Assembly (NCBI RefSeq): GCF_003315035.1
Contig: NZ_QNRE01000001.1
Location: forward strand, 1,027,224 to 1,091,223
Source: Nocardia puris
GTDB taxonomy: Bacteria > Actinomycetota > Actinomycetes > Mycobacteriales > Mycobacteriaceae
Direction: 5' to 3'
DNA length: 64,000 nt
Numbering within the stretch: position 1 is the stretch's first letter; every line of letters begins with the position of its first letter. Shown here in pieces: positions 15,001-23,356 of the stretch. Both the position numbers and the translations under genes were made by a program. The notes beneath the pieces are model-generated. The model searched no databases. It had not been told where the DNA came from and saw only the letters and a list, made by a program, of their open reading frames with translations.

Positions 15001-16380
15001 CTACCCAACGGCGTCCGCGCGCCACCGCGCCACGGCCCGGCCGATCTCGGTGGCGGGCGGTTCGTCGTAGAGCCATTCGCGCGCCAGGCGATGCCAGTTG
15101 TTGGTGGTGCCGAGCTGCCCGAGCGCGGCGAAGGTCCACAGGTCCACCCGGCGCGAGAAGACGTGCTCGGGCGGCAGCAACTGGTGGCGCATATTGCGGA
15201 ACTCGGCGGCCCTCGGGTCCACGGCCAGCAGGATCGCGCTGGTGGCGACCTCGGGGGTCACCGTGATCTCCTCGTCCAGCAGGTGCCACCCCGCCGCCGC
15301 CCACACGTACTCCAGGCACTCCTCCGGCGTGACGGCCGACTCCGGGTCGACGATGCCGCGCGCCACCCACGTCGTGTAGATATCCTTCGGACGGAACTCG
15401 CCCGCCGCGCGCAGCACCATGCGCTCGAAGTCCAGGTGCGCGGGGTCCATCCGGTTGTAGAGCCCGAAATCCACGAAGGCCAGGCGCCCGTCGGCGGCCA
15501 GCAGGATATTGCCGGGATGCGGGTCACCGCAGAACTCGTGGTCGGCGAACATCGCGCTGATGTAGAAGCGGTAGATCAGCTCGCCGAACTCGTCGCGCGC
15601 CGCGTCGGGCAGTTCCTGCAGGCGCTGGAACGGATGCCCGGCCACGAATTCGCTGACGAGCACGTGGTGCGAACAGAGCTCGGGCACGGTGTCGGGAACG
15701 GTGATGTACGGGTGCCCGCGGTAGCGCTCCGACACCCGGTGCTGGGCCAGCGCCTCGCGCGGATAGTCCAGCTCACCGGCGATATTGCGGCTGATCTCGT
15801 CCAGCACACCGGCGTCGGCCGCGCTGGGCAACATCGACTTCCACAGCTTGCTGAACAGGTCGAGGTTGCGCATGTCCGACTCGACTGCTTCGTCGACGCC
15901 CGGGTACTTCACCTTGAGCGCGACGTCGCGACCGTCGTGGGTCCTGGCCCGGTACACCTGGCCGATCGAAGCGGCGGCGACCGGCGTCTCGTCGAAGTCG
16001 GCGAATGCCCGCGCCAGCGGTCCGAGATCCTGTTCGATCACCGCGCGCATGGTGTCGAACGGCACCGTCGGCGCGCGGTCGGTGAGCTCGGACAGCTTGG
16101 TGCGGAACAGTTCCCGATGCGATTCGGGCACCAGGTCGATGTCGAGGACCGACAGCATCTGCCCGAGCTTCATCGACGCGCCCTTCATGCCGCCGAGCAC
16201 GGTGACGACCTGCTGGGCGGCCTGCAACGCGGACCGCTCGGCCAGCAACTGCCTGGCCTGCTCGGGTTTGCCGATCATCGACAACCGCGTCCCGACGCCG
16301 CGCACCGCCTGCCCGGCGGCCAGACGTCCGATCCGGCCGCTGCGCGCGAGCCGTCCCTTGGGCAACCGACCGGCGACCAT
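15001..16380 (-). CDS. ABC1/UbiB (AarF)-family atypical kinase
   Basis: This 459-residue protein has the ABC1 family signatures: G-A-S-M-K-L-G-Q-M (the KxGQ motif, about residues 68-76), A-A-A-S-I-G-Q-V-Y near residue 137 in place of the P-loop, A-L-K-V-K-Y-P-G near residue 153, F-C-G-D-P-H-P-G-N near residue 288, and A-F-V-D-F-G-L near residue 305 as the metal-binding segment. UbiB-type proteins bind ATP and support quinone or other lipid metabolism; in actinobacteria the exact client is unknown. The length is normal. It stands alone between an esterase and a MarR-GNAT gene on the same strand; the ATG at 16380 has GGAGGG about 9 bp upstream. Confidence 0.9.
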   Translation of the reverse strand: MVAGRLPKGRLARSGRIGRLAAGQAVRGVGTRLSMIGKPEQARQLLAERSALQAAQQVVTVLGGMKGASMKLGQMLSVLDIDLVPESHRELFRTKLSELTDRAPTVPFDTMRAVIEQDLGPLARAFADFDETPVAAASIGQVYRARTHDGRDVALKVKYPGVDEAVESDMRNLDLFSKLWKSMLPSAADAGVLDEISRNIAGELDYPREALAQHRVSERYRGHPYITVPDTVPELCSHHVLVSEFVAGHPFQRLQELPDAARDEFGELIYRFYISAMFADHEFCGDPHPGNILLAADGRLAFVDFGLYNRMDPAHLDFERMVLRAAGEFRPKDIYTTWVARGIVDPESAVTPEECLEYVWAAAGWHLLDEEITVTPEVATSAILLAVDPRAAEFRNMRHQLLPPEHVFSRRVDLWTFAALGQLGTTNNWHRLAREWLYDEPPATEIGRAVARWRADAVG

Positions 16381-16527
16381 GCCTCACATCCCTCCGAGAC
16401 GAAGCGGTACGCGCGAACTTACGGCACAGGTCGCGGTTCGGGGCCGGGTTGCTCCGGGTGCGCCGGATCCTGTCCACCGTGACGAGGATCAGGCCGGTTT
16501 GGCTGTGATCGCTCCCAAAAAGCTCCG

Positions 16528-17415
16528 CTACGAGCCGATCCGCTTCTCGAACCAGTGGTCGGCGTAGGGCTCGTCGTTGAACGGCGCGATCTCCTCGAAG
16601 CCGTGCGCGCGGTAGAGGGCGATCGCGGCGGTGAGCGTCTTGTTGGTGTCGAGGCGGACGCGGTCGTGGCCGTGTCGGGCGGCGTGTGCTTCCAGTTCGG
16701 TGAGCAGCCTGCGGGCGAGGCCGAGGCCGCGCACGTCCGGGGAGACCCACATCCGCTTGATCTCGGCGACGCCGTGCACGGGCAGTTTCAACCCCGCGCA
16801 GCCGACCGGTTCGCCGTAGAGGCGGGCGACCAGCAGCAGGCCGCGCGGCGGGCTCAGCTCCCCGGCGTCGGGCAGCAGGCTCCGGCCGGGGTCGAATCCG
16901 GTGTCGAAGTTCTCGTGGAGTTCGGCGTAGTAGGACCGCAGGCAGTGTGCGGCGTCGGGGTGATCGGGCGCGACGACGTCGACGGTGACGGTGGACGCGG
17001 TGAGCAGCCGGTCGACCTCGGCCATCGCCGCCACCAACCGCTCGCGCTGAGCCCCGTTGAGCGGGCCGAGCAACGAGGCCGCCAGTTCGTCACTGCGACG
17101 GTCGAGTTCGGCCCGCTCGGCGCGGCCCGCGTCGGTGAGGTGGACGGTGCGCAACCGCCGATCGCCGGGGTGCGGCGCCACCGTCACCAAGCCGTCGGCC
17201 TCGAGGGAGCGCAGCAACCGGCTGACATAACCCGAGTCCAAGCCGAGCCGCTGCCGCAACCACCGCACGTCACACCCGCCCTCCCCCACCTCCCACAGCA
17301 ATCGGGCCTCACCGATCGGCCGATCACGACCGAGGTAGTGATCATGCAGCACCCCCACACGTTCGGTGACCGTCCGGTTGAACCGCCGCACCCGCCCGAT
17401 CAGCTCGTCGCCCAT
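16528..17415 (-). CDS. MarR-family regulator fused to a GNAT acetyltransferase
   Basis: The 295-residue product has an N-terminal MarR winged helix (about 1-140: R-L-L-W-E-V-G, L-D-S-G-Y-V-S-R-L-L-R-S-L-E, and the wing D-R-R-L-R-T-V-H-L-T). A C-terminal GNAT domain (about 150-295) carries M-W-V-S-P-D-V-R-G-L-G-L-A-R-R-L as the acetyl-CoA loop and A-L-Y-R-A-H-G-F near the end. This MarR-GNAT architecture is widespread and usually of unknown ligand. The ATG at 17415 has no ribosome site but a TAAAGT -10 hexamer seven bases upstream, which suggests a leaderless mRNA. The palindrome TGACTTTAGTCA covers that hexamer. It is the second regulator-acetyltransferase fusion in this window. Confidence 0.9.
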   Translation of the reverse strand: MGDELIGRVRRFNRTVTERVGVLHDHYLGRDRPIGEARLLWEVGEGGCDVRWLRQRLGLDSGYVSRLLRSLEADGLVTVAPHPGDRRLRTVHLTDAGRAERAELDRRSDELAASLLGPLNGAQRERLVAAMAEVDRLLTASTVTVDVVAPDHPDAAHCLRSYYAELHENFDTGFDPGRSLLPDAGELSPPRGLLLVARLYGEPVGCAGLKLPVHGVAEIKRMWVSPDVRGLGLARRLLTELEAHAARHGHDRVRLDTNKTLTAAIALYRAHGFEEIAPFNDEPYADHWFEKRIGS

Positions 17416-17420
17416 TTCTT

Positions 17421-17432
17421 TGACTTTAGTCA
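17421..17432 (-). promoter_or_regulatory. MarR-GNAT operator overlapping a leaderless -10
   Basis: TGACT-TT-AGTCA is a perfect 5-2-5 palindrome starting 6 bp upstream of the MarR-GNAT ATG. On the minus strand it contains TAAAGT, seven bases from the start codon. Autorepression is the simplest reading. Confidence 0.6.
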
Positions 17433-17494
17433 GAGAGTTGTGGGGAGTTCAAACCTTGGGCGGACGCGATCGTGCCGCTCCGCACGCCCGGTCG

Positions 17495-18433
17495 TCAGCC
17501 GGACAATCCGGCGAAGCGGGCCGCGGCGGCGTCATGGGTGGCGCGGTCGGGGAGGTCGGCGCCGGCGCGGGCGACCGTGAGAGCGGAGTTGAGGGTGGCG
17601 GTGCGGAGGATGCGGGCGACGGTGGTCGTGTCGATGTCCGCCAGGGCGGGGCGGCGGTGGGCGCCGAGGAGGTCGGCGGACCAGAGGGCGTCGAGCAGGC
17701 CCGCGGTGGCGGCGTCTCCCGCGCCGACGGTGTCGATCACGTCGACCGGGTAGGCGGGCACTGTCACCAGGCCCGTACCGCTCACCGCGAAGGCGCCGCG
17801 GCCGCCCATGGTGACGACGACGAGCGCCGGGCCGGAGGCGAACCAGTCGCGGGCGACCTCCTCCGGGGTCCGGTCCGGATCGAACCAGTGCAGGTCCTCG
17901 TCGCTGACCTTGACCACATCACTCAACGCGACGAGGTCGGCGATGCGCGCGCGGGCCGCGTCCTCGTCGGCGATGATCGACGGCCGGACGTTCGGGTCGT
18001 AGGTGATCGTCGCCGATGTCCTTCCTGCGCGCAGCATTTCGGCCACGGCATGGCACCCGGGTTCGAGGACCGAGGCGATGGAACCGGTGTGGATCACCCG
18101 TGGATCGCCGAGGTCCGAGGGCACCGGCAGGTCCCAGTCGAGGTCGAATTCGTAGTCGGCCGAGCCGTTTTCGTCCAGGGTGGCGATCGCGGTGGAGGTG
18201 CGCGCGGCGGAGCGTCCGGGCGGCAGCCGGACTCCGGAGGCGGTGATGTACTCGACCACGTCGTCGCCGTGCAGATCCGGTCCGAGGTGGGTGCGGAAGT
18301 CGACGGGCCTGCCGAGCCGCGCGAGTCCGACCGCGACGTTGAGCGGGCTGCCGCCGACGTGTTCGTCGCGAATCCGCCCGTCGCGCACGACGACGTCGAT
18401 CAGTGCCTCGCCCACGACGAGCGCGCCGTTCAT
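17495..18433 (-). CDS. PfkB-family carbohydrate kinase (fructokinase-like)
   Basis: This 312-residue sugar kinase shows the PfkB N-terminal signature G-G-S-P-L-N-V-A-V-G-L-A-R-L-G near residue 27, and the C-terminal ATP/anion-hole signature D-V-I-D-T-V-G-A-G-D-A-A-T-A-G near residue 242, with the catalytic Asp in G-A-G-D. It is the last gene of the catabolic arm of the polyol locus; its ATG overlaps the TGA of the dehydrogenase gene (ATGA). A mannitol or glucitol dehydrogenase would deliver fructose, so fructose phosphorylation is the likely role (inference from context). Cytoplasmic, normal length. Confidence 0.9.
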   Translation of the reverse strand: MNGALVVGEALIDVVVRDGRIRDEHVGGSPLNVAVGLARLGRPVDFRTHLGPDLHGDDVVEYITASGVRLPPGRSAARTSTAIATLDENGSADYEFDLDWDLPVPSDLGDPRVIHTGSIASVLEPGCHAVAEMLRAGRTSATITYDPNVRPSIIADEDAARARIADLVALSDVVKVSDEDLHWFDPDRTPEEVARDWFASGPALVVVTMGGRGAFAVSGTGLVTVPAYPVDVIDTVGAGDAATAGLLDALWSADLLGAHRRPALADIDTTTVARILRTATLNSALTVARAGADLPDRATHDAAAARFAGLSG

Positions 18434-19854
18434 ACCGTCACCTCGGAGATCAAGTGCGCCAACGTCTCCCGAGCACCATGACGGTGCAGGGAGTCCAGCG
18501 CGCGCACATACGCGTCCACGAAGCGCGGCTGCTCGGCCAGATCGCCGAAGACGGCGGTGTCGGTGAGGAAGGCGATCGGATCGTCCCGCTGCGACCGCGC
18601 CAGCGGAACCAGCCGGTCGGCCAGCTGGTCCACCACGTGGATCGGCTCGCCGTGCTCGTCCACCCCCTCGGCATACCGCGCCCACGACGCGACCGTGGCG
18701 GCCGCCAGGCGCACCGAGCCCCCGGACGCCAGGTTGGCGCGGACGACCGGCAGCAACCACTGCGGTATGCGGTCCGACGACCACGCGCACAGCCGCTCGA
18801 CGGTGTCGGCGATGCCGGGGTTGGCGAAGCGGCGCAGGATCGTGCGCCGGTAGTCGGCGAGGTCGATTCCGGGCACCGGCAGCAGAGTGGGTGTGGCCTC
18901 GTATTCCATGTAGGCGCCGACGAATTCGGCGAACAGCGGGTCGGCCGCCGCCTCGTGGACGAGCCGGTATCCAGCAAGATAGGCGAAGTAGCACAGACTT
19001 TGGTGCCCGGCGTTGAGCAGCCGCAGCTTCATCAATTCGTAGGGCGTCACATCGTCCACCAGCAGCACGCCCGCGTCCGCCAGCGGCGGCCTGCCGTCGG
19101 CGAAGTCGTCCTCGAGCACCCATGCCGAGTACGGTTCGGCCACCACCGGCCACCGGTCTGCCACGCCGAATTCCGTTGCCACGGCGTCGATCACGGACTC
19201 GGTGGTGGCGGGGGTGATGCGGTCGACCATCGAACTCGGGAACCGCACCTCGGCGGCGATCCACGCGGCCAGGCCCGGATCGATCCGTTCGGCGTACCCG
19301 GTGAGCGCCCGGCGCGCGACCACGCCGTTGCCCTCGATGTTGTCGCACGACACGATGGTCGGCGCGGGCACCCCGCGCTCCCGCCGACGCGCCAATCCCG
19401 CTGTGAGCAAACCGAATACGGAGACCTCGGCATCCGCCGCCGCGTCGATGTCGTACCCGCCCTCGGTGATGGTGAGCGACACGATCCGGGTGGACGGCGC
19501 GGCCAGCAGTTCGACGACCGACTCGGGATCGTCGGGCGCGTACCGGTAGTCGACCAGCGACCCGATCACGCGGGCCGACCGGGTGCCGTCGGGATGTTCG
19601 ACGAGCAGCGTGTACAGCCCGTCCTGCACGGTGAGCGCGTCGGCCATCCGCCGGTCGCCGGGCAGCACCCCGACCCCGCAGATGCCCCACTCCCGCGCCT
19701 CTCCCGCGTTCATCAACCGGTCCAGATAGACGGCTTGGTGGGCGCGATGGAAGCCGCCGACACCGAAATGCACGATGCCGACGCCGATTCCGGCGCGGTC
19801 GTACTCGGGTGCGGGAATGCCGATCTCCGGCAAGGTTTTCGCGTCGAGCCTCAT
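18430..19854 (-). CDS. mtlK: Mannitol dehydrogenase-family NAD-dependent polyol oxidoreductase
   Basis: This 474-residue long-chain polyol dehydrogenase has an N-terminal Rossmann segment (I-V-H-F-G-V-G-G-F-H-R-A-H-Q-A near residue 28), an internal S-C-D-N-I-E-G-N-G block near residue 170, and the catalytic K-L-R-L-L-N-A-G-H near residue 275, in which Lys, Asn and His are the conserved active-site residues of the mannitol 2-dehydrogenase family. These enzymes oxidise mannitol, arabinitol or related polyols at C2 to ketoses. It overlaps the upstream zinc dehydrogenase gene and the downstream kinase gene by ATGA on both sides, so the three are translationally coupled. The symbol is tentative because the substrate is not proven. 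Confidence 0.9.
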   Translation of the reverse strand: MRLDAKTLPEIGIPAPEYDRAGIGVGIVHFGVGGFHRAHQAVYLDRLMNAGEAREWGICGVGVLPGDRRMADALTVQDGLYTLLVEHPDGTRSARVIGSLVDYRYAPDDPESVVELLAAPSTRIVSLTITEGGYDIDAAADAEVSVFGLLTAGLARRRERGVPAPTIVSCDNIEGNGVVARRALTGYAERIDPGLAAWIAAEVRFPSSMVDRITPATTESVIDAVATEFGVADRWPVVAEPYSAWVLEDDFADGRPPLADAGVLLVDDVTPYELMKLRLLNAGHQSLCYFAYLAGYRLVHEAAADPLFAEFVGAYMEYEATPTLLPVPGIDLADYRRTILRRFANPGIADTVERLCAWSSDRIPQWLLPVVRANLASGGSVRLAAATVASWARYAEGVDEHGEPIHVVDQLADRLVPLARSQRDDPIAFLTDTAVFGDLAEQPRFVDAYVRALDSLHRHGARETLAHLISEVTV

Positions 19855-20849
19855 GACACCTCCACCACCGTCTTGACGTTGCCGGGCACGCGATCGGCGT
19901 CCAGCGCTTCGGCGACCCGTTCGAGCGGGAACCGCGCGGTCACCAACCCGTCCAGGTCGATCCTGCCCGTCACCGTGAGCGCGATCGCCGCGGGCCAGGT
20001 GTGGGCGTAGCGGAACACGCCGGTGACCGTCAGCTCCCGGTTCTGGATCAGCTGGGTCGGCAGTTCCATACTGCTCGCACCGGACCCGACCAGCACCACC
20101 GTGCCCGCCGGGCGCACCGCCCCCATGCCCGCCACGACGGCCGAGGCGGCACCGGAGGCGTCGATGAACGCATCCGCCCGCAGGCCGGAGAGGTCGTCGC
20201 CCGGCTCGCACACCGTGGTCGCTCCAGAGGCCACGGCCCGCTCCCGTCGCGCGGCGTCCGGATCGCTCACCACGATCTCCACCGCCCCGCAGGCGCGCGC
20301 CACCTGCGCGGTGAGCAGGCCGATGGGCCCCGCACCGGTGATCAGCACGCGAGAACCACCGGATATCAACGCTTTTCGCACGGCCGCGAGCGCCACCGAC
20401 AGGGGCTCGCACAGCGCCGCCGCCTCGTCGGACACGCTGTCGGGCACCGGGTGCGCGAAGTCGGCGCCGATGGTCACGTAATCGCAGAACGCACCGTCGA
20501 CGGGCGGCGTCCCGAAGAACCGCATGTGCGGGCACAGGTGATAGTCACCGCGACGGGTCTCGGCGCTGCTCGGGTCGGGCCGCTGCGGCTCGATCGAGAC
20601 CCGCTGCCCGATCCGGCTCGCGTCGACGCCGGCACCCACCCCGACGATCCGGCCCGCCGCCTCGTGCCCGAGCACCAGCGGTTGCGCGACGACGAAATCG
20701 CCGACGCGCCCGTGCCGGAAGTAGTGCGTGTCGGACCCGCACACCCCCACCGCCGTCACCTGGACCAGCACGTCACCCGGCGCGGGCGCGGGCACCGGCC
20801 GCTTCTCGATCTCGATGCGTCCCGGCGCGACCAGGACCGCCGCCCGCAT
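19851..20849 (-). CDS. Zinc-binding alcohol/polyol dehydrogenase (sorbitol dehydrogenase-like)
   Basis: This is a medium-chain dehydrogenase of about 332 residues. The catalytic zinc ligands are visible in V-G-V-C-G-S-D-T-H-Y-F (Cys near 38) and V-L-G-H-E-A-A-G (His-Glu near 62). The nucleotide fold is V-L-I-T-G-A-G-P-I-G-L near residue 170. In the structural-zinc lobe only one Cys (Y-H-L-C-P) of the usual four remains, so that zinc is probably not bound; the following M-R-F-F-G-T-P-P-V-D-G-A-F is typical of polyol dehydrogenases. The ATG at 20849 starts the family pattern M-R-A-A-V-L; an in-frame ATG at 20891 would add 14 residues. It is the first gene of the catabolic arm and is divergent from the SorC-type regulator. 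Confidence 0.85.
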   Translation of the reverse strand: MRAAVLVAPGRIEIEKRPVPAPAPGDVLVQVTAVGVCGSDTHYFRHGRVGDFVVAQPLVLGHEAAGRIVGVGAGVDASRIGQRVSIEPQRPDPSSAETRRGDYHLCPHMRFFGTPPVDGAFCDYVTIGADFAHPVPDSVSDEAAALCEPLSVALAAVRKALISGGSRVLITGAGPIGLLTAQVARACGAVEIVVSDPDAARRERAVASGATTVCEPGDDLSGLRADAFIDASGAASAVVAGMGAVRPAGTVVLVGSGASSMELPTQLIQNRELTVTGVFRYAHTWPAAIALTVTGRIDLDGLVTARFPLERVAEALDADRVPGNVKTVVEVS

Positions 20850-20901
20850 CCGCGCGCCCGGCGAAGGTGTTGTGTACGTCACAGTCCACATGTTAGCGTA
20901 T

Positions 20902-20935
20902 TGAGCATCTACTCAGGCTACTGAGCACATGCTCA
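20902..20935. promoter_or_regulatory. Pair of SorC-type operators between the divergent polyol genes
   Basis: TGAGCACATGCTCA (20922-20935) is a perfect 6-2-6 palindrome. TGAGCATCTACTCA (20902-20915) is a one-mismatch copy exactly 20 bp away, two helical turns on the same face. The location between the regulator and dehydrogenase genes fits a regulator that controls both directions. Confidence 0.75.
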
Positions 20936-20976
20936 CCGAGAATCGGCCTGAGGCGCGGAGCATCCGGAGGTCGACG

Positions 20977-21987
20977 GTGACAGAGGTGGCGGTTCCGGCG
21001 GCCGAGGGCGGCCAGGGCGCGAACGCACCCGACGAGCTGCGCCTGGCCCTGCGCGCCGCGACCATGTACTACCTCGACGGCCTCACCCAGGCCGAGATCG
21101 CCAAGCGCCTCGGCGTCTCCCGCCCTACCGCGGGCCGGTTGGTGGCGCGCGCCAAGGCCAACGGACTGGTCCGCATCGAGGTGGTCATCCCGCCCGGCCT
21201 GCGCGACGACCTGCACGCCGACGAGGAACGCGAGCTGGAACGCCGCTTCGGCCTCACCGAGGCCGTGGTGGTCGCCGCGCCGCGCTTCGACCCCGGGCCG
21301 CCCGGCGACCCGTCGCTCTACACCGGCATCGGACGGGCCGCCGCCGCGCTGCTGCTGCGACGCCTCGCGCCCGACGATGTCCTCGGCATCACCTGGGGCC
21401 CGGAGCAGGCGGCCGTCGCGATGGCGCTCACCTCGGGGCTGGCCACCTGCCGCGCCGTGGTGCAGCTCGACGGCGCGATCACCACCGCCGACTACCAGAC
21501 CGGCACCGAGTTCATCCTGGGCCGCTGCGCCCAGATGTTGCAGGCCGACATCGTCCGCCTGCCCGCCCCGCTCTACGCCGACGCGGCCACCGTGGCCTCG
21601 CTGCGCGCGGATTCGATGCTCTCGCAGACGCTGGAGGCCGGTCGCACCGCCGACGCGATGCTCTTCGGCGTCGGCCCCGCCTCCACCGCGACCACGCTGT
21701 TCGAAGGCAGCTTCCTGAACGCCGAAACCCTCGACGAACTCCTCGATCTCGGCGCCGTGGGCGAGATCGGCGGCCGGTTCTTCGACGCCGAGGGCACACC
21801 GGTGGACAGCGGCCTGCAGGAGCGCACCCTCTCGGTGCCGCTGGAGGACATCCGGGCCTGTCCCAAGACGATCCTGATCGCCGGCGGCGCGGGCCGCCAC
21901 CGCGCCATCCTCGGCGCGGTGCGCGGCGGCCTGGCCAAGCTGCTCGTCTGCGATATCGACTGTGCCCGTTATCTGTTGGATCAGTGA
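20977..21987 (+). CDS. SorC/DeoR-family sugar-responsive regulator of the polyol locus
   Basis: This 336-residue regulator has an N-terminal helix-turn-helix (A-A-T-M-Y-Y-L-D-G-L-T-Q-A-E-I-A-K-R-L-G-V-S-R-P-T, about residues 28-52) and a C-terminal sugar-binding effector domain with G-I-G-R-A-A-A-A-L-L near residue 111, D-V-L-G-I-T-W-G near residue 130 and G-A-V-G-E-I-G-G-R-F near residue 260. SorC proteins respond to phosphorylated sugars or polyols. The GTG at 20977 is chosen because CCGGAGG lies six bases upstream; an ATG at 20929 falls inside the operator. It precedes the ABC importer genes by 13 bp on the same strand, so it is probably cotranscribed with them. Confidence 0.88.
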   Translation: MTEVAVPAAEGGQGANAPDELRLALRAATMYYLDGLTQAEIAKRLGVSRPTAGRLVARAKANGLVRIEVVIPPGLRDDLHADEERELERRFGLTEAVVVAAPRFDPGPPGDPSLYTGIGRAAAALLLRRLAPDDVLGITWGPEQAAVAMALTSGLATCRAVVQLDGAITTADYQTGTEFILGRCAQMLQADIVRLPAPLYADAATVASLRADSMLSQTLEAGRTADAMLFGVGPASTATTLFEGSFLNAETLDELLDLGAVGEIGGRFFDAEGTPVDSGLQERTLSVPLEDIRACPKTILIAGGAGRHRAILGAVRGGLAKLLVCDIDCARYLLDQ

Positions 21988-22000
21988 GGATGAGTTGACC

Positions 22001-23356
22001 GTGAAAACACAACGACGTGTCCGGCGCCGCACCGCGGGCTGCCTCGCGGCCGTCGCGCTGCTGGCATCGGCGGGTTGCGCCGGTGCGGGAACGCTCGGCA
22101 CGACCGATCAGACCGTCACCATCGCCATGGTGTCCAACTCCCAGATGACCGACGCCCGCGCGCTCTCGGACCGCTTCGAAGCCGAGAACCCCGGTGTGGA
22201 CCTGCGTTTCGTCACGCTGTCGGAGAATCAGGCGCGGGCCAAGATCACCGCCTCCACCGCGATGGGCGGCGGCGAGTTCGACGTGGTGATGATCAGCAAC
22301 TACGAGACCCCGCAGTGGGCCGAAAACGGTTGGCTGGTCAATCTTTCCGACTACATCGACCAGACGCCCGGTTACGACGCCGACGATTTCATCCCCTCGC
22401 TACGCGAATCCCTGTCCTACGAGGGCGATATGTACTCGGTGCCGTTCTACGGCGAGTCCTCGTTCCTGATGTACCGGCAGGACCTGTTCGACCAGGCGGG
22501 CATCACCATGCCGCGCGAACCCACGTGGCAGCAGGTCGCCGACGCGGCGCGCCAACTGGATTCGCCCGACATGTCGGGAATCTGCCTGCGCGGCAAGCCC
22601 GGCTGGGGTGAGGTGCTGGCGCCGGTGAACACGGTGATCAACACCTTCGGCGGCCGCTGGTTCGATAACGACTGGAACGCCCAGCTCACCAGCCCGGAAA
22701 CCGAGAGCGCCGTGCAGTTCTACGTGGACCTGCTGCGCGACTACGGCCAGTCCGGCGCCGCGACGAGCGGATTCAACGAGTGCGCCACGCAATTCGGCCA
22801 GGGCCGCACCGCGATGTGGTACGACGCCACCTCGGCGGTGTCGGTGCTGGAGGATCCGAACTCCTCCACGGTGGCGGGCAAGATCGGCTACGCGATGGCC
22901 CCGAAGGTCGACAAGGCCAGCCCCGGCTGGCTCTACACCTGGTCGCTGGGCATCCCGGTGAGCAGCGACAAGCCCGACGCGGCATGGAAATTCATCTCCT
23001 GGATGACCGACAAGGACTACATCCAGCTGGTCGGCACCGAACTCGGCTGGGAGCGGGTACCGCCGGGCAGCAGGCTCTCCACCTACGAGATCCCGGAGTA
23101 CAAGGAGGCCTCGGCCGCCTACGGTCAGCTGACCCTCGACTCCCTGGGCAACGCCACCCCGAACCAGCCGACGCTGGATCCGGTGCCCTACACCGGAATC
23201 CAATTCGTGGCCATCCCGGAGTTCCAGGACCTGGGCACCCGGGTGAGCCAGCAGATCAGCGCCGCGATCGCCGGCCAGAAATCGGTCTCCGCCGCGCTCG
23301 AGCAAGCCCAGGACTACGCGCAGTCCGTCGGCCGCACCTATCAGGAGACGTCATGA
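22001..23356 (+). CDS. ABC polyol/sugar importer, substrate-binding lipoprotein
   Basis: This extracellular solute-binding protein family 1 member has about 451 residues. It starts with a Tat-like basic R-R-V-R-R-R-T segment and a hydrophobic core ending in the lipobox L-L-A-S-A-G-C (Cys about residue 26), so it is anchored outside the membrane. The mature domain shows F-E-A-E-N-P-G-V-D-L-R near residue 55, D-V-V-M-I-S-N-Y near residue 90, and a W-K-F-I-S-W-M-T-D block near residue 330. Start choice is ambiguous between GTG 22001 and TTG 21995; a GAGGA site lies 4 or 10 bp upstream. The stop overlaps the next gene by ATGA. Mannitol or sorbitol is the likely cargo, inferred from the neighbouring dehydrogenases. 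Confidence 0.88.
   Translation: MKTQRRVRRRTAGCLAAVALLASAGCAGAGTLGTTDQTVTIAMVSNSQMTDARALSDRFEAENPGVDLRFVTLSENQARAKITASTAMGGGEFDVVMISNYETPQWAENGWLVNLSDYIDQTPGYDADDFIPSLRESLSYEGDMYSVPFYGESSFLMYRQDLFDQAGITMPREPTWQQVADAARQLDSPDMSGICLRGKPGWGEVLAPVNTVINTFGGRWFDNDWNAQLTSPETESAVQFYVDLLRDYGQSGAATSGFNECATQFGQGRTAMWYDATSAVSVLEDPNSSTVAGKIGYAMAPKVDKASPGWLYTWSLGIPVSSDKPDAAWKFISWMTDKDYIQLVGTELGWERVPPGSRLSTYEIPEYKEASAAYGQLTLDSLGNATPNQPTLDPVPYTGIQFVAIPEFQDLGTRVSQQISAAIAGQKSVSAALEQAQDYAQSVGRTYQETS

Noticed and set aside
14620..16482. Long open frame of 620 codons on the plus strand opposite the AarF-family gene
   Set aside because: It is an antisense shadow: the minus-strand frame has all ABC1 kinase motifs, while this one is rich in Arg, Gly and His without any domain pattern. 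Long shadow frames are expected at this GC content.
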